The notes under the pieces: generated by a model
Database searches by the model: none
Told to the model about the DNA's origin: nothing
What the model saw: the letters and a program-made list of their open reading frames with translations, nothing else
Assembly (NCBI GenBank): GCA_958510825.1
Contig: OY294051.1
Location: 26,089,265-26,153,264, forward strand
Length of the DNA: 64,000 nucleotides
Direction of reading: 5' to 3'
From: Brachypterus glaber
Taxonomy: Eukaryota; Arthropoda; Insecta; Coleoptera; Kateretidae
Shown: in pieces, positions 47,823 through 59,100 of the stretch
How positions within the stretch are numbered: position 1 is the stretch's first letter
Layout: each line of letters starts with the position of its first letter
Translations under genes and position numbers: made by a program

Positions 47823-48649
47823 TTATTCGTAAAATAATATGTAAGCATCCCCTGATACGATGGATGTTGGTGAAATTCAAGATACCCTAGAGTCATTGTA
47901 TTCGTGCTACATGTAATTATAGGGATGTTTACAATAGGCGATGTAGTGACCGCTATAAGTGGTACCACTGTGATTTGAAATAGCGTATAAGTTGTATCTG
48001 CAGGGTGTGACAGACTTTGTGTGTGTAATTGTTCATATCTAATTCTATTAAAGGTAAGTCTACGGTAAGGCTGATCTTTCTCTGGAACTGTTCTATTTGG
48101 GAGAAGCGTTTTAGGCGGATTATTGAGATTTTCGGGAGTTTTTGAATTGTAAAGGATTTTGTGCATTTTCGGCGCTCGTTGCATTCTGAACATGTAGGCT
48201 TTTCATCGTTGTCCAACGTTTCTTCACGAGTGAAGAATTCTAAATATTGTGTCAGCCTTAACTGACCGGTCCGTTGTGGGAGAGGTTAGAGAAAGGTCCC
48301 AGAACGGCTCAAATGTGACGGAACAATGGCCGCAATGGGTGCACTTAAGAGTGGATTTGATTTGGCCGGCGAAGAGCTAGAAATGCTAGAGTCGTCCATT
48401 GGGAGGTATCTGAACCATGACTGCAGATTTTTCGTTATCACTTATTTTTTTATCTCTCTCGGTCAAAATAGGTTTAAATTTTTCTGTGACCCTGTTGACG
48501 TCCTCGTGAAGTCTCTCTAAAAGATACCGCAGAAATTCTTGTGCGTCATGCTGTGCATAGCCCATAAATCGGGGCGCTAAAAACTGGATTTGGCTCTTTA
48601 GGAAAACCGTGTTTACTACCCGGCCAGATGAATCTTCCTACCACAATTC
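47823..48649 (-). pseudogene. USP2: USP2-like ubiquitin-specific protease pseudogene
   Basis: Minus-strand conceptual reading covers much of a USP catalytic domain in order: [18 protein letters not shown] (about 48560), [16 protein letters not shown] and FEPFWDLSL (48370-48300), CSECNERRKCTKSF and LKRFS (48200-48090), TVDLPLIELDM, the His box as [15 protein letters not shown] (about 47970-47930) and the terminal DAYILFYE. The Cys box is missing at the 5' end. Frames change between segments and there are internal stops, so no enzyme is made. No intron interrupts the domain, suggesting retroposition of a spliced mRNA, but no poly-A tail or flanking duplication was confirmed. USP21 is an alternative parent. 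Confidence 0.85.
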
Positions 48650-49740
48650 TTTTACTGTGAATAGTATGTAATGGAGTGCGTAACATTACATATCTTCATG
48701 ACTTGTTATTTAAACAAAATCGTTCTTTTTACTCGCATATTTTAGTTACAACTTCACCCGTTCTCAGTTTTTAGCATTTAAAATTTACTTTTATTTCGAT
48801 TTTCAAAGAAATAAAAACGTTTTTGATTATTAAAGTTCAAAATTAATTACCAGCGTAAAGTCTTGCGCTAGCTGTTCATATTTAAACGCGTATAACTCCA
48901 AAAACAAAACAGTTTTAACACTTTCAGTTCAAACCAATATTCAACACCTTCGCATCAAGTGCGAGCATAATACTGACCGTGAATACTAGTGAACATGACG
49001 CACGGGTGCGTCGCGCGCCCCTCTAGAAATAAAGTGATGACGTACCGGTGCGTTATCAGCTCTGAAAGTTTTAATGAGCTTAAAATGTTTAACAATAATA
49101 ATATATCAAAAAATTATCAAATTCTCCGAATTCCAAAATCATATGATGATGATAATTATGCAGTGTTCTTTACAACAAAATAAAAAAAAATATCTTATAT
49201 AATATATAAATATAAAATTTCAAAAAAATAATTTATAGGTACTTATGTGTCGAAAAATCACAATGCATACCATAATTTATGAAATATTATAGACCTAAGG
49301 CTGAAATGGGATAGAATGTTCACATAAAGGTACATAAATTAATAATATAAAATACTTAGCTTCAGAAAATAAGCATTGATTTATGCATAGAATTTACTCA
49401 ACTTATAAGTAAGCTTACTGACAAACTAATATTTACAACTATGGACAAAAACATTAAATTAAGTGACCTTTGGTCAAAGCAAAAATTTTGGGGGGTGAAT
49501 ATGCGAAATGAAAAAGGTCCGCCAACTTATTTTATTTTTTTTTATATGACCCAGCCAACCCGTTACTCTCATTTAGTCAATTGGTGTCAATAAAAACAAC
49601 TGTATGTAAATTCTCTGTAAAAATCAGTTCTACCATTTGTTGGAAGAAACAACTCACTTTCTTAGGCTTATCCATATGGTTCACTGGTTTCAAAGTTTCA
49701 ACTCATTTTTTGATGAATAAAGGTGCAGTGCCCTCAAAAG
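48650..49740. other. Intergenic, no gene
   Basis: Between the USP pseudogene and the GMPS 3' end. A short GC-richer spot with GACGCACGGGTGCGTCGCGCGC lies at about 48998-49018. Nothing else is supported. Confidence 0.4.
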
Positions 49741-49892
49741 CATGGTGTTTTTGTGGGTTTAAATCAAAAGGTCTGTCGCCTCCGATTTTTTTCAGAATAT
49801 GTTTTAGGGACATCTCCCGAGTATTTTAAGATTAAAACGATATAATCGGAGGCGACAAACCTTTCGATTTAAACCCACAATAAACACCGTGA
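49741..49892. mobile_element. Palindromic element, 150 bp
   Basis: CATGGTGTTTTTGTGGGTTT... and TCTGTCGCCTCCGATT recur inverted (AATCGGAGGCGACA...AAACCCACAATAAACACCGTG). Confidence 0.65.
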
Positions 49893-49969
49893 AATAAGTC
49901 CCATGTTTTTAACAATATTACCAAAATATAAATAAATTTACACAGCAGGGCTGGCAAAGAAATGGGTTG

Positions 49970-50100
49970 ACCGGACAAAACCAGTGGTTTAACCGGTTTT
50001 AACCGAAAAATCATATCTTTAACCGGTTAAAACTGAAAAAAATCAGTGGTTTGTACCGGTTAATTGCTAAAGAACCGTTTTTTTTTCGGCCCTGTTATAC
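49970..50100. repeat. AACCGGTTTTAACCGG cluster
   Basis: Five to six variants of the self-complementary AACCGGTT within 130 bp, just 3' of GMPS. Confidence 0.6.
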
Positions 50101-50166
50101 AGACCTGGATTCTGGATCTTGTAGTTGCGTAAGAGCGTGAAATAATAACTTAAACTTTAGGGCCGG

Positions 50167-53100
50167 TCATTCCCATTCCGTGGTGCCGGGTGGTTTTGAC
50201 GTGAGATCGTACATAACCCTAGAAATGCCAGGTACTTGGACTACTTCGGATACCATGCGACTAATTACCTGAAAAAAAATATAAAACTTCTTTAAAATAT
50301 TATAAAACTTGTTTAAAATAACCGTCTCCCAACAAGCATTTTGTAGTTGTTAACGCCTAAAGTTCTATATAGGTGTTATAAGAGTAACATAAATACCTAA
50401 ATTTCTATACAGGTAATATAAAAGTAACGCAGTTACCTTAGGTGTTGAAATTCTTCAAATTAGTGTTATAAAGGTCATATAAGGGTGTTGTAAAGGTTAC
50501 ACTGTGAGCCGGTTACTAAAGGTGCTATAAAGAAGTTCTTTTTAGGTTTTGGCAACCTTTATAGACTCAAATTGTTAGTGATGACGAGAGAAATTTCTCT
50601 GAAGATAAAAATTTGAAAAAAAAAATGAGTAATTCATAAACATTTTTGTTAAATCTATTCTATTCTATTTTATTAAGCATCCCCTATAGGGACTTAGGCT
50701 AAAGTCCGGGACTTATGTGAGCTAGTAGTAGAGGGAACCACCGGCTTATACTGACTTTCGAACCTGTTTATAGGCAGTGTCTCTGTTTCACCTGTCACCT
50801 TCGCCTGATTTCAATTATTAATTAACTGAAAAAGACAATCGGCGCGAGTGAGAATCGAACTCACGCTAGTCGGCGTGTCAAGTATTTGAATTAGACGCCA
50901 TAACCCGCTCGGATATATCTCCCATAACATGGAATCTAGGCATTCATTCACCAGAGTTCCCACTAAAATCTCAACCTGAATTTCCAGACTTTCTCCAGGT
51001 TTTCCAGATAAAAAATGTTAAAATTCCAGGTTAATATACCAAAAAAAAACAAGCTGTGAAGATATCTAATGCTACGCATTCCATTATATATTTATTCACA
51101 GTAAATGGTATATTGCATTTCCCAAATACTTAAAAAATAATAATTTTCAAAAAAATAACAAAAAAATTTGCATTTAAAAAAAAAGTATTTTTTGAAAAAA
51201 AAAATCAAAAAAACCTAAAAAAAGTTAAAATTTTTATTTTTTTTATTAAATTCCTTTTTTGCGAAAAACGAAAAATTAAAAAAAAAATAAATTATAATTT
51301 TCTTTAATTTTCTTATGGTAAAATTAATCCTTATAATAAAAGTAATTTTTCTTGAAAAAATACGTTAATCTGAATTTTCTTTCAGCTTTTTTCGATTTTT
51401 TTAAAAGTTTAACCATCCACAACTTTTTTGTTTTTAGGGGGATTACTTTCAAAAACAATAAGGATCTTCCCCTCGTAGAACTTTTTTTTTCTAAAAATTT
51501 CAAGTCGATCGGATTATTTGTTCTCGAGTTATCGTGTTCACAAAAATCGTGATATCAGACAGATGGACAGACAGACAGACGGACGGACACTTGAAAAAAA
51601 AGTAGCTTAATTTTTCATCAAACAAATTTATATCCAAGAATTTTTTGTCTAGGACGATTTTTGATTTTTTTTTTGAAAATTCGAAACTACCGTATATTAT
51701 TCTAGCGCAGGCGCTGTGAATAATATAATAATACAAGAAATCATTTATACATAATATTATTTAGTTTTCATTATTTTTTTTCTTTCTTTGTTTAATTTTA
51801 TATTTCGTTTTTAATTAATATTATTTTTTACGTAGTATCCGATTTAGATAATTACAGGATTCCCACCAAAAATCGAAAATGAACTTCCCTGACTTTTTTT
51901 TTTATTTATTTATTTAATACATAAAATTACATATGGTATTTTACAATTTGCTCACTGTAGGCAAAAGCCCGTGTAGTGAGAAAAAAAAAAAAATAATAAT
52001 AATAAATATCTAAATTAAGAACTATAACAATTATAGACACTTAAATTACAGTATATAAAATCTTAACAAAATAGAAAATTAATGGAAATAAAAGAAAGAA
52101 ATGATAGAGTGTGTGTGTGTGCGCGCAAAAATGGAGAAAAAAGAGAGAGAGCGAGAAAGAGAGATATGGAAAGAGAAGGAAATGTTTATTAGCTATCATT
52201 TTGAAATAAGGGTCTAATGCTATTTATATTTTGTTTAACGTATTTTTTTAAACTCACGCTTTAATCTAAAACAATAGGGAATAGTTTTAATGCTAACTGG
52301 CAATAAGTTAAATAGTTTAGGTCCTAGATATTTCCCTGACCCTTGATAGTTTTTTCTGACCCAAAATTCAAAAATTCCCATACTCATGCAAAAAAAATTG
52401 CAAATATTCTTAAAAATTGTCAAAAAATGTAGCGCTGCAGTATTCTTTTAATTATAACTCTTAAAAAAAATTGTTTGAAAATATTCTTTAAAATTGGTCA
52501 ATATATGGCACTGCAGACTTTTTTTGGTTAGAAAATATCAAATCTGGCACCACAACAAAAATTTGAAAAAAATATCAGATTGGTTAAAAATTAGACATTT
52601 TTTTTTTCAAAAATGGGAATAATTGGTAAAAATGTAAATATGGTGCCGTAGGTATTTTTCTAAATTATTACTAAAAATTAGTTTTTTTTTTTAGATTTTA
52701 AGCTTTCACGGCCATTAAGATATAAAGAAAGTGAAAATCCACGGTCTAAACCCGAAAGTGAAAGTTCATTATAAAAATTAGTTACTAAATAGAAAAGCTG
52801 GCGCCGCAGGCGAAAAATTCTGTACTTGTTTACAAATGCCTGTAAAATGCAAAAGTGAAATTAAATTTAAAATTTACTTTACTTAAAAGTATATAACTTT
52901 ACTTAAAAATATACGTTAACTGTAATTTACATCACCAATATTTGCAATGACACCCCTGGCTTTGGTTTGAGGCCCCTGGCATTTTTTAAGCCACCTACCT
53001 ATGAACTTTTAACGTTATATATATAAAAAAATCTAGTGGGAATGCCTCAGCGCCGCGCCTGTGAAAAATTTTATTTGAAGAGTTTTATAAAATAATTTAC

Positions 53101-56100
53101 GTGTCCTGGAAAATTCTAAATATTTGCCTGCGGCGCTAAACTGATTTTCCAATAAGGAAATACCACAATTTTGATTATTAGGTAAAATAGTTTGCGTCTG
53201 AGAAATGCGAAATCTTTATATTTATAAAAATATCGTTTGCGATTATATGCTTTGAATTTTAAGAGTTTTTCTTTAGCTAGTTAGATTTGTTTATATATTT
53301 TTTTTTAATTCTGAGGTGTTTGTAAAATACGTGACCTTGAAAATTTTCAATTTTTTCGCCTGCGGCGCTAAACTTGATTCCCAATAATGTGTCACAATAT
53401 CAATTAATAGATTTTATAAAATAATTTGTATGCACTTTGTTAGATAAGTACCTAAAAATTCCAAACCTTAAGATTTTCAAAAAGTTTCGGCTGCGGCGCT
53501 AAATAAATGATATGATGATGAGATCTAACCTCATAAAGGCATGGAAAAAATAGAAAAATATACATACACCTCGATATACACTTGGTATCAGTAAAAATGG
53601 TAGGTAAAATATTTATTAATGTAAACTGAGTTTTTCATTTGTCAATTACTTGACAGATATGTATTAGTAGTAGTTATATACCAACGTAGAGAAAACATTT
53701 TTTATAGCCGAGCTCATTTCTGGACCCTTTATGAAACTTTTTTTCATATTTTTGAATGTAGAATCACCTCTTAAATTTTGGCATGGCATTTACTGATCAC
53801 CCTGTATATATCAGATAGACAGAAAAAATCGAGAAGAGCAATATGAAAATTTATTAAATTTCTTTATTTGAATTCTGCTTGCATGCCAATAAAAAACAAT
53901 TAAAATATGGTTAAAATATGGTTAAATCTTAAATACAGGTACTGTCTTTTTAATTCATATCTGTTTGATGTTATTATTGACTAAAGTTACCTAACTTTTT
54001 GTATTTTTAATGTTATTAAATAAAATTGTTTTTTTTCAAAAACACTGATGACATTTTACAAAAACTAACCTATTTATTTTAAATCATTAAAATTTTCTAA
54101 CCTCCTTATTAAAAACCATAAACAAGCAATGCCAAAATGATAAAATTGACCGATTCAATTAATTTTGACGTCTACCGTTTTTTCTGATATTTACTGTACC
54201 TAATTAAAAACATTTGGAAAAAAAATTAAACCAAAGAAATGGACTAAAAAACTTATAAAACATTAAAATATTTAAAATGTTTAAAAAATGGTGAAGGCGC
54301 TCATTCCGTACCACCCTGGGGACTGAGCCCCCCTAGATTCTTTTCTGGTAACGGCCCTGCTACTTAGGGCATCCTTCTAGGGACACTAGATCTAGGTCTT
54401 AAGTTAGCAAGGCGCCTTGCTAACTTAAGACCTAGATCTAGTGTCCCTACATCCTTCACTTTACAGTAAAGGTCACCATTATACTTACATCTAAAGGCAG
54501 CTGTTTTCCGGGCACTGCAGGCATTCCAGTCATAAAGTCTGCAGTGCAAAATGGTCGTAAGACAATTGATCTCTGACAAGAGGGAATTCTTAATGCTTGG
54601 TCTCTGTCAAAATGTAACGGGACCAGGATCACAGGCATTTGACTTATCGAACTACTCATACCACTGTTGTGCAAAATCTGAAAAAAAAAATGATATTAAA
54701 ATTGGATTACAACATAATAAACGTGGGAAGGCCAGGCTGTCGTTAGAACCCAATGGCGGCAAACAGTAAATAGGGAAATCTTCAATTTTGAAAGTAGGCG
54801 TCTAGAAAAATTAGATTATAATAGAGATATGATAAAACAAAGGGAAAGAAATGTAGTCATTTATGTCTTTAACGAAAATGGGGAAATTGTATGCCCAGCG
54901 TGGAATAGAGCCTTTCAAACAAAACTAGGCTATAGTAGCCATGATAGAGCTCATAACAGAGCTTTAAACAGATAGTCACTTTAGTTAGTTTAGGTTTATT
55001 ATTATTTTATTTATTTATATTTTGTTTCTGTTTGTTTATATTTTTTTGTATATTTTTTAATTGATGCAGATATCAGCTATAGCTTATTTAATTACTTGTT
55101 AGTTACATTGATCGCTGATGCCGTATCGGCAAGGATACATACACATACACAATATAATATCCCGCGACAAAGTCAAAATATCCCACAATATTCCTGCGAC
55201 AAAATACTTTCTAGAAAATATAACCATCATAAACACATTTTACAGTATTTTAAACAGTGCAGTCCAAAACTTTTGAACGAGTTAAAATATCGACTACTAA
55301 TTTGGAACAAAGAAATAAGATCAAACTATGCTTTTGCATACCGCCCGTTTGAAAGTAAACAAAACGTATGAAACAAAGATCAAGGCTGACGTGTGTTTTT
55401 TTAATAAAATACAGAGTGTCGGGCGGTCCGTCTCCCCACGTCAGCTTTGATCTGATCGTTCTATCTTCGTTTTCTCTGTTTTGTATAATCTGAAATGCAC
55501 CGTATATCTGACACTTTTAGGTTTTAGAATGTAGATAGGGGAACACAGGGGGCAATTTTTTTAAATGGAAAGGGCGTAGTGTGATACATCATTTTAAAGC
55601 TTATAAAATTCTCTATTCGACTATATATTTTTTATTTATTTTTTAAAAAGTTTGATATATCAGATTTTTTTTTGCTAAAAAATTCGATTTTTCAGTAATG
55701 TTATGTAATAATTATAATCATTTGACTTTTGTGACAAGTTCTACTTAAATGGTAGAAATTTTGGGTGCAGCAGCTAATTAATTCGCTGATGTATAGTTAA
55801 TAATAGTTAAAACAAAATAGGAGCAAAATAATTATTATACAGTTAATGAAACATAAACAGTAAATAAAAAAAATCAAAACAGATTTTATCCAGTTGTCTT
55901 TTTTTTATCTTCTAAAATTATACAGTGTAAAAATAACCAAGTTAAAGTTTGAAATACTTTTGAACAAATTAAATATCTGCATTTTTTGTAAACGAATAAA
56001 CAAATTAAATACTTACTTTTAACAAATAAAAAAGTCAAATCAAACAAAATAAAATAAATTATAATAACTGTGCCATTTTATCGGGTCAGGGGTTACGTAA

Positions 56101-59100
56101 ATATTATTTTTAAAATTTGTATAAATTCTTGAAAAGGTGAAATATGTATTCATTTAACAATTGTTTGAAGAAATGTACAAACTCGTAGTTTTCGTCGTTC
56201 TGGTAGCCAGCGCTTTGGTAAGTAATTTATCGAATTTAAAATGTGAAACAGAGAAAATGTGACAAAAATTAAGGGTAATGTTAATTCAAATTTTTATTTT
56301 AGGCTCAGACTAGGCTACGAAAGTCAATTTTTGAAAACTACCATAAAGAATGCGAAGAAGAAGTAGGTACCAAAGTATCGAATTATGAAGATGGTTCAAT
56401 AGCCTACAGAAATGGTCAAAAACTTTCAAACCCTAAGTTTCCCACCTTTATAGTCTGCATAGCAAAAAAAGCAAATTTCTTTAAAGACAACGGCGACCTA
56501 AATATCGCCGAAATAAAAGCCAGATTGTCAAAAGACTTTACCTCCAAGGAATTCCCCAAAATGGAAGAATGTCTCGTGCAAAAGGCAACGCCAGAAGAAA
56601 CTGTAATGGAATTATATAGATGCATATTTATTAATGTTCGCCTTGCACAAAAAACATAATAATTATTATTCAAAATATGACTAATTTAAAAATTTTAGAG
56701 TCCAGGCGAAATTTTTCACATGTATGTTACATTTATAAATTAGTAAATGGTCTCTTGGACTCTCCCGATCTGCTCCATTTAATTAAGTTTTGTTTGCCCA
56801 GAATAAGTGCATGAAGACCAGCAGCATTTTATATAGATATGCAACACACAAACTATGGCATGCAAACACCTTTTAATAAAGCACTTACATTTATTAACGA
56901 CTGTGATGTCGACATTTTTCGCTATTCCTTTACTAAATTTAGGCAATTAGTTTCTACCAGGCTATAAAACTGTATTACTGCACTTATTATATATGAGGGG
57001 GTCAGTGGAAAAGTGGTACAAGTGTTCGTGACGTGACGTGCACTTGTGCCACTTTACCACTGACCCCCTCATATGTATTTGTTTCCTTTTCTTTTAGTTA
57101 ACTTTATAGTATTTTTAAGTTTATATATATTAAGTAAAACTGTATTTATTACTGTATTGGGGTAATTATTATCAATAAAATAAAATAAAAAATAATATTA
57201 TATACTTCATGCACTAAAGACTTATTATTATTAAGTTAGTAAGCGCACTTGTTTTAAATTAAACTATAGTCCGTCCACTTATGCAAGATAGTTTAAAATT
57301 CCCGCGATTTTTAAGCTACATCATTGGTTAAAAACTCGTACCTTTCAACATATAAAATATTGTGACATTTTTTGTCTATGAATGATTGACGGTCGTTAAA
57401 GCTAATAAAAGAAGACAGTTACATAAAAAAATGGTTATACTCAATGTTATTTTCTATGGTATTGAAAAAGGTACTTTTTTGGTTTATTCTTCATACACTC
57501 ACACTAAATTAGCATATTCTACATATTATACAAACGTAAATTATATTGAACACAAGGAAAACGTCAAATTTTTAGGTTACAATTACAACTTACAAGGCCT
57601 ATCCAGAGGCTCGCATAACAACCATTACAAGATACATGAAGACACATCAAGCCAATCCTGGCATCGCATTCTTATGTACTATGCTTGTTATGCGAGTCTT
57701 TGCATAGGCCCTTTCCAGGAAAACAGTACCGACATCTGTTAAATTTTTGATACACTACGATTTATGCATAATTATGCTATTTGTTCGTTCTGTGGTGTAA
57801 AAAGTGCCGCGTCCCTTACTATCTTGCATAACTTCTAAATTTAACAAATTTTCTAAAAACTTTAAATATGAATGTTTTTTACCTCTAGATCTATAGATTA
57901 CCATAAAATTATTAAAAAAAAAACTATCTTGAATTTTTTTTTTATTTTTTTTTTGTTACTATAGGCATTTGTGCATATTTTTTTAATAAAAAAATATAAT
58001 TTTAACCTAATTTACTTTAATTTAAAAGACGATAGAAGAAAATTAGACATTGAAGATACACAAAAAAAAATTGTTTTTGTTTAAACACAGTGCAGCTGTA
58101 CATGTTTTGCAACTAATATAAGTCTATCCTTCAGATTTAGAAAATTTAAAGCAGAAACGCTTTCCATGCACCCAGACTAGGCAATGAGAACTTCTTCTAT
58201 ATAGGAGGTTATAACCTCGCTGCGTGGAATAAATTAATAATGGGACCGCTTTTTTCTAAAAGCTGATTTTTCACTTTCAGCTTAGCATACCAATTCATTG
58301 AAAATAATAGAATATTTGGTGCTATCTATATGTTTTTCATGTAAATTCTTATATATAAACATCTTAAGATTTGAGAAAGCTAAATATTAAACTATTTTAT
58401 AAAAAAGCATTTAACCAAGAAAATATTTTTGTATGTGTTGCGTACATTGCGCATTTAAGGGTTAATTTAATTATTTAAACTTTTTTAACAATTCCAATTA
58501 ACTATATTGAACACTAACTTTATTAGTTGGAAATCTTGATTTTAAGAATACAATAAAAGCAAATTTTAAAAAATTAACAAAAAAAAAGATTTAATACTAG
58601 ATTTTAACCGTCATATTACATCTATTGTTCAAAAGGCTAACAAATTGTTAGGCTTTGTTAAGTCTACAATTTCCTTGTTAGATCTCATCTTGAATTTGCC
58701 TCTGTAATTTGGTCTCCTCAGTACAATATTGCTATAGATGAGATTGAGGGCCAATTGCACCAACTTTTGGTCTGGGATTATCTCAACTAAACCGAGTTTA
58801 AGTTAAAAATGCTGGGTTCTGATTGGTCGGCCGTCAATTTAATCCAAGTTTAAATTTAAACCATTGTTGGTGCAAGTGGCTCTGAGTCTGTTCAACGTAA
58901 ACTATTACGATTTTGTGCTAGCAAACTAAATATTCCAATTTATGATCATAATTACTCTCATGTGTATGAAGCATTGAATGTTGAATTACTTTGTCATAGA
59001 AGACCTAAATCAGATTTATGTATGTTGTTTAAACTTATTAATAATTTACTTAATTGTCCAGAAATGTTGTATAAAATTCGGTTTTATATCCCTACAAGAA

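Noticed and set aside
47738..48193. 151-codon minus-strand frame
   Set aside because: Out-of-frame reading of the USP pseudogene; the homologous text is in the other frames.
57386..57742. 118-codon frame inside a GMPS intron
   Set aside because: Contained in a probable MITE, Tyr/Asn-rich, no signal peptide or motif.
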